NCBI GenBank assembly: GCA_963702555.1
Contig: CAVPCW010000008.1
Location: forward strand, 124,001 to 188,000
Length of the DNA: 64,000 bases
Reading direction: 5' to 3'
DNA from: CAMFLJ01 sp963702555
Lineage (GTDB): Bacteria > Actinomycetota > Acidimicrobiia > Acidimicrobiales > Acidimicrobilacustridaceae
Below are positions 54,745-63,730 of the stretch, piece by piece (the stretch's first letter is position 1; each line of letters starts with the position of its first letter). The translations under genes were made by a program, and so were the position numbers. The notes below the pieces were generated by a model, which worked only from the letters and a program-made list of their open reading frames with translations, was not told where the DNA came from and did not search any database.

Positions 54745-55374
54745 ATGCACGGACGACATCACGAACACCAGCAGCACAGGGGATGGCGGAGCCGCCGTCC
54801 CGGCCCGTCCACCGAGGTCGGCGAGCTCGCCGGCGACGAGCGGGCCGCCTTCGACGACGGGGGCTGGGGCCCGCCGTGGCGGGGAGGTCCCGGTCGGGGC
54901 TTCGGCCCGGGCGGCCCCCGTGGCCGCGGTCGGGGTCGGGCCCGCAAGGGCGACGTGAGGGCCGCGGTGCTGGCGCTGCTCGCCGAGCGGCCCATGCACG
55001 GCTACGAGATCATCGGCGAGCTCGCCGAGCGCACCAACGGCATGTGGAAGCCCAGCCCCGGCTCGGTCTACCCCACCCTCCAGATGCTCGAGGAGGAGGG
55101 CCTCGTCACCGGCGAGGAGGCCGACGGCAAGCGCCGGTTCACCCTCACCGACGACGGCCGGGCCAAGGCCGCCGAGCAGCCCGACACCGCGCCGTGGGAG
55201 CAGGTCGCCCAGGGCGTCGACCCCGGCGTCAGGGAGCTGTGGGACGCCTTCCGCCAGATGGCGATGGCGTGCAAGCAGATCTCCTCGGCCGGCACCTCCG
55301 AGCAGCAGGCGCGGGCGGTGGCCATCGTCACCGACGCCCGCAAGAAGCTCTACGGCATCCTCGCCGAGGACTGA
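54745..55374 (+). CDS. PadR-family transcriptional regulator
   Basis: 209 residues. The winged-helix domain spans about 70-145 (VLALLAERPMHGYEIIGELAERTNGMWKPSPGSVYPTLQMLEEEGLVTGEEADGKRRFTLTDDGRA-type text). It carries an unusual N-terminal 70-residue extension rich in His, Gly and Arg (RGGPGRGFGPGG), and a C-terminal dimerisation helix. ATG 54745 follows GGAGAG; a start at 54733 is also in frame. A palindrome upstream suggests autoregulation. No obvious target gene is adjacent. Confidence 0.82.
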   Translation: MHGRHHEHQQHRGWRSRRPGPSTEVGELAGDERAAFDDGGWGPPWRGGPGRGFGPGGPRGRGRGRARKGDVRAAVLALLAERPMHGYEIIGELAERTNGMWKPSPGSVYPTLQMLEEEGLVTGEEADGKRRFTLTDDGRAKAAEQPDTAPWEQVAQGVDPGVRELWDAFRQMAMACKQISSAGTSEQQARAVAIVTDARKKLYGILAED

Positions 55375-55402
55375 CCTCCTCCGGCACCGGCTCGAACCCA
55401 CT

Positions 55403-55443
55403 GTGGCTCACGTCGTCAGGCATGACCTGACCACGTGAGCCAC
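55403..55443. repeat. Palindrome family A, copy 4
   Basis: Arms GTGGCTCACGTCGTCAGG and CCTGACCACGTGAGCCAC around CATGA, with one C-C mismatch. It lies between the convergent PadR and DUF1275 genes, where it could serve as a terminator. Confidence 0.85.
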
Positions 55444-55488
55444 GGTGGCGCGTTCGGGGTCGGCTCTCGGGCGGCTCTCGGGCGGCGC

Positions 55489-56223
55489 TCAGCCGGGGGT
55501 CGGGTCCTCGGGCTGCGGGGCGAGCACGCGGCGGGCGAGGCCGGCGCACACCAGCACGACCGCCAGCGGGAGCAGCAGCCAGGCGGGGCTGCGGTTGGCC
55601 GCGGCGGCGAGGGTGGCGCCACCCGCGTAGCTCGCCACCACGATCAGCAGGACCTTCGCCACCGACGCGTGGCGCCGGCGCTGCTCGCCGGTGCGGGCCG
55701 AGCGGCTGGCGAGGGCCACCTCCTCACCGACCCTGGCGACGGCGCCGGACTCGTAGGTGGTGGCCACCGCGACCGAGCCGACCTTGCCGATCACCACGGT
55801 CTGCAGGCCCATGGCCAGCGCGCCGAGCAGGATCACCGGGTAGTCCATGGCATCCACGGTGAGCACCGGTGACGGTCCGTCGATCACCCGCAGCACGATC
55901 ACGGCCGTGAGCAACACCGCTTCCGCGTAGAGGATCAGGTCGGGCCGCAACGGCCGCCCGGCCTGGAGGCGACGGTCGTGGATGGTGGTGCCCACGGCGA
56001 CACCGATGGCGAACATCGAGATCGACAGGATGTGAGCGGCGACCTCGGGCCAGCGTCGCTCGCCGAGGAAGATGCCGAAGAGCACGACGTTGCCGCTCTG
56101 GTTGGCGACGAACACCTCGGTGACGTGCACGAAGATGTGGGCGTCGACGAACCCGGCCACGGCGGTGAGCACGGCCGCGATGGCGATGGTGCCCTCGACG
56201 CGGGGTGGGGACTCGGCGCTCAC
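55489..56223 (-). CDS. DUF1275 (YoaK-like) membrane protein
   Basis: 244 residues with about six membrane segments. The motif VAGFVDAHIFVHVTEVFVANQSGNVVLFGIFLG is the DUF1275 signature, with later TTYESGAVARVGEEVA. Function of the family is unknown; transport is suspected. GTG 56223 is in frame and begins SAESPPRVEG. It converges with the PadR gene across palindrome A copy 4. Confidence 0.82.
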   Translation of the reverse strand: MSAESPPRVEGTIAIAAVLTAVAGFVDAHIFVHVTEVFVANQSGNVVLFGIFLGERRWPEVAAHILSISMFAIGVAVGTTIHDRRLQAGRPLRPDLILYAEAVLLTAVIVLRVIDGPSPVLTVDAMDYPVILLGALAMGLQTVVIGKVGSVAVATTYESGAVARVGEEVALASRSARTGEQRRRHASVAKVLLIVVASYAGGATLAAAANRSPAWLLLPLAVVLVCAGLARRVLAPQPEDPTPG

Positions 56224-56262
56224 CGAGCCGACGCTAGGCGCCGTCCCCCTCCTCCCCGGCGG

Positions 56263-56307
56263 ACCAGTTGCCATCTGGGGCGCGTGGAGTCACTCCTGGC
56301 AACCGGT
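56263..56307. repeat. Palindrome family B, copy 2
   Basis: ACCAGTTGCC and GGCAACCGGT at the ends pair with one mismatch; the middle reads ATCTGGGGCGCGTGGAGTC. It is followed 16 bp later by copy 3, forming a pair downstream of the CitE-like gene. Confidence 0.8.
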
Positions 56308-56323
56308 CGCGGTCGGCCTCGGG

Positions 56324-56368
56324 ACCGGTTGCTGTCAGTGACGCGTGGCGTCACTCTCGGCAACCGGT
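56324..56368. repeat. Palindrome family B, copy 3
   Basis: ACCGGTTGC...GGCAACCGGT with an inner perfect AGTGACGC/GCGTCACT stem. The pair 2-3 ends 15 bp before the CitE-like gene's stop. Confidence 0.8.
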
Positions 56369-56383
56369 CGCGACGGGGAGGGG

Positions 56384-57325
56384 TCAGTCGAGGAGGCCGA
56401 GGTCGCGGGCCCAGGCCAGGTTCTTGCGGGCCGAGGCCACGTGGGCGCCATGGACGATGTGGCCCTCGCCGTCGTTGGGGTCGCCGTAGGTGATGGGCCC
56501 CGCATCGGGGTTCGCCGCGGCCTCGGTGGCGAGGCGGTCGAGGTCGGACCAGTAGGTGATCTCGGCGGCGGTCGGGGTGAAGATCTCGTGGGCGAGCGCC
56601 ACGTGCTCGCGCATGCCGAGCATCATCCCGTAGTAGCCGAGGTCGCGGAGCTCGGTGGCGAAGCGGCGGAACCCGTCGACGTCGTCGGTGGCGCCGCCCC
56701 ACATGCCGCTGATCGGGTACTTGATGCCGGCGGCCTTGGCGTCGATCAGCACCTTCGAGCGCAGGAAGAGGGTCTCGGTGCCCTCGGCGGTCCAGCGGTA
56801 GCCGACGGCCTGGTGGATGTCGCCGAAGCGGGAGATGGCGCCGCCCATGTAGGCCACCCGCTCGGACGCGGCAGCGATCTCGTACGCGTTGCGCAGCGCC
56901 ATCGGCGTCTCGAGGATCGGGTAGAGGGCGATGGTGCCGGGCTCGACGCCGGCCTCGACCTCGGCCGCGGTGAGCACGGCGTCGGCGGCGATGACGTCGT
57001 CGCGGCCGTCGATCTTCGGGACGAGCACGCCGGTGAGCCCCTCACACACCACGGGTGCGAGGTCGCGGAACATGAGCCCGGTGTGGGGCCCCCGCACCCG
57101 CACGAAGTACTGGGTGCGCACGTCGGAGCCGGGCAGCGTGCGCAGGAACGCCCCGACGTCGGTGCCGGCCGCCACCCGCTGGGCGTCGGAGAACGGCTCG
57201 CGCGGCTCCTCGAGGTCGCAGATCACCGCGTCGGCACCGAAGCCGGTGCTCGCCCGCAGCTGCTCGCCGTCGTCACCGCCCACGAAGAGGATGCTGCGGA
57301 TCGGCCTGACGTCGTCCTTGCCCAC
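56384..57325 (-). CDS. HpcH/HpaI aldolase/CitE-like lyase
   Basis: 313 residues. The family pattern SILFVGGDDGEQLRASTGFGADAVICDLEEP is present, with an Asp/Glu metal site (DLEEP), the Arg in YFVRVRG and LVPKIDG, and a Glu in LYPILETPMAL. These enzymes cleave or form malyl-, citramalyl- or beta-methylmalyl-CoA. The start GTG 57325 is preceded by GGGGGC. It is divergent from the amidohydrolase gene across a region with a perfect palindrome, so common control is likely. Confidence 0.75.
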   Translation of the reverse strand: MGKDDVRPIRSILFVGGDDGEQLRASTGFGADAVICDLEEPREPFSDAQRVAAGTDVGAFLRTLPGSDVRTQYFVRVRGPHTGLMFRDLAPVVCEGLTGVLVPKIDGRDDVIAADAVLTAAEVEAGVEPGTIALYPILETPMALRNAYEIAAASERVAYMGGAISRFGDIHQAVGYRWTAEGTETLFLRSKVLIDAKAAGIKYPISGMWGGATDDVDGFRRFATELRDLGYYGMMLGMREHVALAHEIFTPTAAEITYWSDLDRLATEAAANPDAGPITYGDPNDGEGHIVHGAHVASARKNLAWARDLGLLD

Positions 57326-57369
57326 GGCTGCCCCCTGCCTCGGCCCGGCCCCCCGGCCGCGCTCGGCAG

Positions 57370-57400
57370 GGACGCTACTTGCACGATGCAAGTAGCGTCC
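57370..57400. promoter_or_regulatory. 14-bp-arm palindromic operator between divergent CitE-like and amidohydrolase genes
   Basis: GGACGCTACTTGCA, 3-nt spacer CGA, and its exact complement TGCAAGTAGCGTCC. Perfect twofold symmetry over 31 bp is typical for TetR-type operators. No regulator gene lies nearby. It sits about 45 nt from each start, so one protein could control both genes. Confidence 0.65.
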
Positions 57401-57451
57401 GGGGACAGCCAGGGGGCGACCGACGGTCGGCCCGGCACCAGGGGGACAGCG

Positions 57452-58891
57452 ATGACGACGACCGAGCAGGGCATCACCGCGGCGGAGGTCCGGCGCCGGG
57501 TCGGGCACCCGATCCTCGACGGTGACGGCCACTTCCTCGAGTTCATGCCGCTCGTGAACGACGAGATCATGAGCTACCTCGAAGAGAGCGGCGGCACCGC
57601 CATGGCCGACCGCTACGCGGAGCAGGTGCGCGGCCCGTTCGACACCGCCGTGTTCCAGGCCGACCGCACCGCGCCCGACGTCCTCGACCGGTGGGCGTCG
57701 ATGCCGTCGTGGTGGGGGAACCCGGTGGCCGACGCCCACGACCGGGCCACGGCCCACCTGCCGAGCCTCATGTACGAGCGCCTCGACGAGCTCGGCATCG
57801 ACGTCATGGCGATCTACCCGAGCTTCACCCTCGGCCTGGTCGAGGCCGGCGACAACGACCTCCGGGAGCACGCCTGTCAGGGCGTGAACCGCTACATCAA
57901 GCGATTGTTCGCCGGCTACGAAGACCGCTTCGCACCCGCCGCGGTCATCCCGATGGACACGCCCGACATGGCCGTCGCCTGCCTGCGCCACGCCGTGCTG
58001 GAGCTGGGCTTCCGCTCGGTCGTGCTCGCCGGCAACGCCAGCCGCCCCCTCGCCGCCGGTGGCACCCGCCTCGACGTGTTCGGCCTCGACAGCGCCCACG
58101 ACTACGACCCGGTGTGGGCCGCCTGCGTCGAGCTCGGCGTGGCGCCCGCCTTCCACTCGTCGCTGCAGTACACCCACTCGGCCCGCTCGGTCTCGAGCTA
58201 TGTGTTCAACCACATCGGCGGCATCGCCGGGAACCACGCCGTGCTGTGCAAGGCGCTGTTCCTCGGCGGCGTGTTCCGCCGGTTCCCCGAGCTGCGGGTC
58301 GGGTACCTCGAGGGCGGCGTGGCGTGGGGCGCGGCCCTGCTCGCCGACACCGTCGGCCACTGGCGCAAGCGGGGTGGGCACGCCATCGAGGAGCTCGACC
58401 CCGAGAACCTCGACGTGGCGGCCGTGCTCTCGCTGGTCGAGCGCTACGGCGACGACCAGATGAAGGGCAACCTCGACCGCATCGGCGAGTACCTCGCCCG
58501 CCGCCCGGGCCGGCCCGCCCAGCTCGACGAGTTCGCCGCCGCCGGCATCACGTCGGTCGAGGACCTGCTCGAGCCGTTCGAGGAGCGCATGTTCTTCGGG
58601 TGCGAGGCCGACGACCCGCTCGTGGGTCTGGCGTTCAACCTCGACCTCGAGGGCACGCCGGCCCGCCTGCGGCCGATGCTCGGCTCCGACGTCTCCCACT
58701 GGGACGCGCCGGTGATGAGCGACGTCATGGTCGAGGCGTACGAGCTGCTCGAGCACGGCCTCGTCGACGCCGAGCAGTTCCGCGACTTCACCTTCGCCAA
58801 CGCGGTGCGGATGCACGGCGGCGCCAACCCGGCGTTCTTCGAGGGCACGGTGATCGAGGCCGAGGCCGCCGCCGTCCTGCGCGCCGACTGA
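57452..58891 (+). CDS. Amidohydrolase-2 family protein
   Basis: 479 residues. The fold's metal site is partly seen: Asp-Gly-Asp-Gly-His (ILDGDGHF), the His in APAFHSSLQYTHS and the late Asp in MLGSDVSHWD. This family includes decarboxylases and hydrolases of aromatic acids. ATG 57452 follows AGGGGG. It shares its control region with the CitE-like gene; the two are flanked by pairs of family B palindromes. Confidence 0.78.
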   Translation: MTTTEQGITAAEVRRRVGHPILDGDGHFLEFMPLVNDEIMSYLEESGGTAMADRYAEQVRGPFDTAVFQADRTAPDVLDRWASMPSWWGNPVADAHDRATAHLPSLMYERLDELGIDVMAIYPSFTLGLVEAGDNDLREHACQGVNRYIKRLFAGYEDRFAPAAVIPMDTPDMAVACLRHAVLELGFRSVVLAGNASRPLAAGGTRLDVFGLDSAHDYDPVWAACVELGVAPAFHSSLQYTHSARSVSSYVFNHIGGIAGNHAVLCKALFLGGVFRRFPELRVGYLEGGVAWGAALLADTVGHWRKRGGHAIEELDPENLDVAAVLSLVERYGDDQMKGNLDRIGEYLARRPGRPAQLDEFAAAGITSVEDLLEPFEERMFFGCEADDPLVGLAFNLDLEGTPARLRPMLGSDVSHWDAPVMSDVMVEAYELLEHGLVDAEQFRDFTFANAVRMHGGANPAFFEGTVIEAEAAAVLRAD

Positions 58892-58908
58892 CCGACCCGC
58901 TCCCTCGG

Positions 58909-58953
58909 ATCGGTTGCCGTCAGGGGCGCGTGGAGTCACTCCTGGCAACCGGT
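58909..58953. repeat. Palindrome family B, copy 4
   Basis: ATCGGTTGCCGTCAGGGG...GGCAACCGGT, 45 bp, identical to copy 5, which begins 61 bp further on. It follows the amidohydrolase stop by 17 bp. Confidence 0.82.
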
Positions 58954-58969
58954 CGCAGTGGTCGGTCGG

Positions 58970-59014
58970 ATCGGTTGCCGTCAGGGGCGCGTGGAGTCAC
59001 TCCTGGCAACCGGT
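58970..59014. repeat. Palindrome family B, copy 5
   Basis: Identical to copy 4 over 45 bp. The tandem pair lies between the amidohydrolase and the EAL-GGDEF gene and could act as a terminator. Confidence 0.82.
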
Positions 59015-59101
59015 CCCGGGCGCCGGATGCAAGGTTCGGGTCACGAGAGGTTCACCTTCGCGAGGTCAACCGGCGGCGGCGGTCGGTCGACACCTCTCTC
59101 C

Positions 59102-61308
59102 ATGGCCCCCATCGCCGATCTGTCGACACGCGCCCCCGGCGCGCCCGCGTCGCGCCTGCTTGCGCCGGGTGCCCTGCGCGCCGTCGTGCAGCCGGTGGTG
59201 CGCCTCGCCGACGGTGAGGTCATCGGCTACGAGGCGCTGACCCGATCGGTCGACGGCGACGTCCCGGGCGCGCCCGACCAGTGGTTCGCGGCGGCCGCCG
59301 TCGAGGGCTGGTCGAGCGAGCTGGAGGCGGCGTGCCTGCGGGCGATCGTCGAGCTGGGCACCCCGCCCGACGACCGGCTGCTCTTCGTCAACGTGCTGCC
59401 CCGCCACCTGGTGGCCCCCGAGGTGCTCGCCCTACGCGAGCTGCTCCCGGCGCGGGTCGTGCTGGAGCTCACCGAGCAGGAGGCCATCGCCGACGTCGAC
59501 GCGGTGCGGGCCGCGCTCGGCCGCTGGACCGGCGGGGGCGCCCGCATCGCCCTCGACGACGTGGGCTCCGGGTACGCCGGGCTCCAGCAGGTCGTGCACC
59601 TCCAGCCCGAGTTCCTGAAGCTCGACCGCTCGCTCATCACGGGCATCGACGGTGACCGGGTGCGCCAGGCGATGGTGGCGTCGCTGCTCGGGTTCGCCGG
59701 CCAGGTGGGAACCACCGTGATCGCCGAGGGGATCGAGACCCACGCCGAGATGTGCTGGCTGCGCGATGCCGGCGTGCCGCTGGCGCAGGGCTACCACCTG
59801 CCCGGCCCGGCCCGACGTGGCCGGCGCTGGCGGAGTCGGTCGCCGCCGCCCTCCGCCGCGATGACGACGCGCTCGCCGCCGAGCGGGCCGCCGCCCGCGT
59901 CGGCTCCACCCTGTCGGTCGGCGAGGCCTGCGCCGTCGTGGCCGACGAGCTGTTCGCCCTCGGCGACGTGATGCCCTCGGTGTACCTGGAGAGCGCGGGT
60001 CGCCTGCGGTGCCGTGCCCAGCGGGGCCTGTGGCAGGTGCTCGACGGGATGGGTGCCGACGCCGGCATCACCGGCCGCACCTTCCGGACCGGCGAGCCCG
60101 TGCTCGTGCCCGACGTGCGCGACGACGCCGGCTACCTCGAGGCCATCCCCGGCGTGGTGGCGGAGTACTGCACGCCCGTGAGGGCGGGCGGCCGGGTGGT
60201 GGGCGCCCTGAACGTCGAGTCGCGCGGCGGCCTCCGCCCCGAGGTCTGCCGGGAGGTCGACCGCTTCGCCGACGTGCTCGGCCGCCAGCTCGAGCGCCTC
60301 CCCACCGAGCAGGTCGTCGTCATGCGGCGGTTGGGCCGCACGGTCGGCACGCTGTTCGAGCGCCGCGACCCGGAGAGCACGATGGCCGCGGTCGTGGCCG
60401 AGGCCTGCGAGCTCGCCGGCACCGACAGCGGGGCCCTCGTCGTCGGCACCGGTGCCCGCGCCCGGGTCGCCCTCTCGGCTGGTCCGCTGGCCGATGCCCT
60501 CGGCTCGATCGACCCCGCCGACCTCGCCCGCCTGGCCGAGCTCCTCGAGCCCCTGACCTCCTGCTACTCGAGCGGTGAGGCCACGGGCCTGGCGTTCACC
60601 GGCGGCGAGTCGCTCCGCCAGGCCGGCGCGTGCGCGGTCGTGGCCGTCCCCCTCGGTGCCGGCCACCGTCGCACGGGCATGCTCCTGCTCGCCCACACCG
60701 GCCCGCTCGCCCTCGGCCCTGACGTCATCGAACCGGTCGAGCTGCTCGCCGCGGTGGCGGGCAGCTGCCTGGAGAACGCCGAGCACGTGAGCGCGGTGGA
60801 GCGGCGGGCCCGGCTCGACCCCCTCACGGGCTTGCCGAACCACGCGTCGTTCCACGAGGCATTGCGCACCGCGGCCACCACCGGGGGCTTCGCGGTGGCG
60901 ATGTTCGACGTCGACCGGTTCAAGCAGGTCAACGACACCCGCGGCCACCTCTTCGGCGACAACCTCCTGGCTGCGACCGCCGACGCCATGGCCGTCTGCC
61001 TCTCGCAGGGGTCCAGCCTCTACCGGGTCGGGGGCGACGAGTTCGCCGCCATCCTCCCCGCGGTCCCCGGTGTGGGGGGCGGCGACCGGGCCACCGCCAC
61101 GGCGACCGAGCTGGTCGACGCCGCCGGCGCGGTGCTGCGGGCCCACGGCGCCGGCATCTCCGGTGGCCTGGCGTGGCAGGGCGAGGGCGAAGACCCGATC
61201 GACACCCTGCGCCGCGCCGACGAGGCCCTCTACGTGGCCAAGGGAACCGGCGGCGGCATCCGCCGGGCCGGCGCCCCGCACAGCGCGCTGGTCCTGCCCG
61301 GGATCTGA
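59102..61308 (+). CDS. EAL-GAF-GAF-GGDEF c-di-GMP enzyme, split by a frameshift near 59810
   Basis: About 735 residues. The EAL domain comes first: IGYEALTRS, LELTEQE, ALDDVGSGY, KLDRSLI, AEGIET and LAQGYHLPG, all key residues present. The frame breaks in a CCCGGCCCGGCCCG run and continues as PTWPALAESVAAALRRDDDALAAERAAAR. Two GAF-like domains follow (about 240-550), then GGDEF with LDPLTGLPNHASFHEAL and the active YRVGGDEFAA. The order is the reverse of the usual GGDEF-EAL. ATG 59102. It can make and break c-di-GMP, with GAF domains sensing a ligand. Confidence 0.83.
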
Positions 61309-61401
61309 GCCCTCACCCCGCCCGGCGGAACGCCGACCGCCGGGCACGACGTCCATCCACCGGTGGGACTGCTCCTCCACGCCGGTGGGTGGACGTCGGG
61401 C

Positions 61402-62337
61402 TCACCACTGCAGGGCGTCGGCGTCGAGGGCGACGAGCTTCTCGGGGGCGAGCACCATGTGCACGGCGGCGATGCGGCCGTCGGGCCCCGCCTCGACGGT
61501 CATCACGACCGGTGGCTCGTCGGCGGTGCGGCTGATCAGCGCCGGGCTGTTGTTGATCTCCGCCATCTCGAGGGTGGTGCCCTCGGGCTGCTTGGCGGCG
61601 ACGTTGACGAGGAAGCGGGCCACCCGGTCGGCGCCGATGACGGGGCGGCGGGCGGCGTGGCGGGTGGGGCCGCCGTCGCTGACGAGGGTGACGTCGGGGG
61701 CGAGCAGCGCCATGGTGGCGTCGAGGTCGCCGCTGGCGACGGCCAGGGCGAAGCGGCCGGCGAGGTCCCAGTTGGCGTCGTCGGCCGTGCCGGTCAGGGG
61801 TGTGCCGGCCTCGCGGATGCGACGTCGCGCCCGGCTGGCGGCCTGCCGGCAGGCCTCGGGGGAGCGCCCGACGATCCCGGCGATCTCGGTGAACGGCACG
61901 GCGAAGACGTCGGAGAGGAGGAACACGGCCCGGTCCTCGGGGCTGAGGGTGTCGAGCACCACGAGGAAGCCGAGGGTGAGCGTGGCCGCCCGGTCGACGA
62001 TCTCGGCCGGGTCGTCGGGGTCGGCGGCGTCGCGGCCGGGGCCTCCCTCGGCGGAGCCCGACCCGTAGCGGGTGCGGACGGGCTCGGGCAGCCACGGGCC
62101 GACGTACCGCTCGCGCCGCACGGGCGCGGACCGCAGCCGGTCGAGGGCCAGTCGGCTGGTGACGGTGGTGAGCCACGCCGCCGGGTTGTCGGGCTCGACA
62201 GGCGCGGCGGCGTAGCGGATCCAGGCCTCCTGCACGACGTCCTCGGCATCGGTGCGGCTGCCGAGCATCCGGTAGGCCAGCCCGACCAGGCGGGGTCGTT
62301 CGTCGGAGAAGCGGTCGGCGCGGGCGGTGTCGCTCAT
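61402..62337 (-). CDS. ECF41-type (SigJ-like) sigma factor with SnoaL-like C-terminal domain
   Basis: 311 residues. Region 2 (RPRLVGLAYRMLGSRTDAEDVVQEAWIRY) and region 4 (LTLGFLVVLDTLSPEDRAVFLLSDVFAVPFTEIAGIVGRS) are followed by a SnoaL-like domain (FALAVASGDLDATMALLAPDVTLVSDGGPT-type text), the ECF41 layout in which the C-terminal part controls activity. ATG 62337 overlaps the stop of the FAD oxidoreductase gene, a typical ECF41 partner, so the sigma factor probably drives its own operon. Confidence 0.87.
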   Translation of the reverse strand: MSDTARADRFSDERPRLVGLAYRMLGSRTDAEDVVQEAWIRYAAAPVEPDNPAAWLTTVTSRLALDRLRSAPVRRERYVGPWLPEPVRTRYGSGSAEGGPGRDAADPDDPAEIVDRAATLTLGFLVVLDTLSPEDRAVFLLSDVFAVPFTEIAGIVGRSPEACRQAASRARRRIREAGTPLTGTADDANWDLAGRFALAVASGDLDATMALLAPDVTLVSDGGPTRHAARRPVIGADRVARFLVNVAAKQPEGTTLEMAEINNSPALISRTADEPPVVMTVEAGPDGRIAAVHMVLAPEKLVALDADALQW

Positions 62338-63662
62338 CGCCGGCTCCCCACCCACCCCGACCGCACGGTGAGGGCCTCGGCCGCGGCGGCGGCCCCGGCG
62401 CGCTCGCCGCTCACCAGCGAGGCGTCGGCGAGCCAGCCCGTCGGGCCGACCCAGTCGCCGGCGACGAGCACGCCGGGGAGCCCCGTGTCGTGCCCGTCGG
62501 GCCGTCCCGCGAGGCCACCGCCGGCCGGGGTCACCGACGCGGACACCACCACCATGCGGTGCAGGTAGCGCTCGAGCACCACGTCATCCTCGGTGATCCC
62601 GGTGCGTCGGGCCAGCGTGTGCAGGTCGGCGGCCAGCTCGTCGGCACCGGTGCGCTCGTCGTGGTGGAGGTAGCGGGTGGCGTGCACGAGGGCGGTGCCG
62701 TCGGGGGCCAACCGGGCGCCGGGCGCGTGGGCGACGAGGTAGTGGGAGCGGTCGACGCCGAACCAGGCCCGGATCGCGGGCACCCGCCGTAGCCCGAGGT
62801 CGAGGCAGGCCGCCTGGACGGGAGGGCCGAGGATCGACCACGACGGTGGAGCGCCGTCGGGCAGGAGCGCGGCGGTCGCGGCCGGCGTGCCGGGGGCGAG
62901 GACCACCCGCCGGGCGCGCAGCACCTCGCCGGAGGGGGCGAGCCGGACGAACGGACCGTCGTCGTCGTGGTCGACAGCGGAGGCCGAGCCGGATCGGCGC
63001 AGCACGCCCGGCGCCGCGGCCCGGAGCCCGTCGGTGAGCTGGGCCCAGCCTCCGTGGAGGTACGTCACCCCGCGAGCTGCGGCCCGGAGCTGGGTGACGG
63101 CGACGTCGGCGGAGAGCGTGGCGGTGTCGGCGCTGTAGCTGCCCACCCGCACGAGGGTGGTGAGCACCGCCCGGGGTCGTTCGGGGAGCAAGGCGCGGAG
63201 CCAGTCGTCGACGGTGAGGTGGGCGACGTCGGCCGGGTCGGTGCGGAGGATGCGGGCGAGGGCCCGGGCCAGGCGGGCTTTGTCGGCCGCGCCGAGGAAC
63301 GGGCTCACCAGCACGCCCGGGCCCTGGGGCAGCGAGGCGGTGCGGTCGTCCCAGGCCAGGACGCTGACCCTCGGCGGGTGCACGCCGTCGGTGGTGACAC
63401 CGAGGCGGTCGAGCACCGCCCGGCCGGGGCCGCGGTCGTAGATCCCGTGGGGGCCGCGGTTGAGCAGGAAGCCGTCGCGCTCGTCGGTGCGGGCCCGGCC
63501 GGCGGGCGACGGTCCCTCCACGAGGGTCACGGTCGCCCCGGTCCGGGCGGCGGTGGCGGCGGCGGTGAGGCCGGCGAGCCCGGAGCCGACGACGACGACG
63601 TCGACCTCCTCGTCGGGTTCGTCGTGGGCTCGGTGGGCGGCGTGGTGGGTGGCTGTGGTCAT
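62334..63662 (-). CDS. FAD-dependent oxidoreductase (phytoene-desaturase/amine-oxidase-like)
   Basis: 442 residues. The dinucleotide-binding motif DVVVVGSGLAGLTAAATAARTGATVTLVEG is near residue 20, followed by the RTDERDGFLLNRGPHGIYD segment typical of NAD(P)-binding Rossmann amine-oxidase-like proteins, and a C-terminal GVLVAGDWVGPTGWLADASLVSGERAG FAD-binding motif. The substrate is unknown. ATG 63662; its stop overlaps the ECF41 sigma gene (ATGA). Confidence 0.83.
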   Translation of the reverse strand: MTTATHHAAHRAHDEPDEEVDVVVVGSGLAGLTAAATAARTGATVTLVEGPSPAGRARTDERDGFLLNRGPHGIYDRGPGRAVLDRLGVTTDGVHPPRVSVLAWDDRTASLPQGPGVLVSPFLGAADKARLARALARILRTDPADVAHLTVDDWLRALLPERPRAVLTTLVRVGSYSADTATLSADVAVTQLRAAARGVTYLHGGWAQLTDGLRAAAPGVLRRSGSASAVDHDDDGPFVRLAPSGEVLRARRVVLAPGTPAATAALLPDGAPPSWSILGPPVQAACLDLGLRRVPAIRAWFGVDRSHYLVAHAPGARLAPDGTALVHATRYLHHDERTGADELAADLHTLARRTGITEDDVVLERYLHRMVVVSASVTPAGGGLAGRPDGHDTGLPGVLVAGDWVGPTGWLADASLVSGERAGAAAAAEALTVRSGWVGSRR

Positions 63663-63730
63663 GGTCGGGGACCTCCTCACCCGACCCGACGACGCAGCCC
63701 ACCGATGTGTGACCGCCCGGCCCGAAGGAA

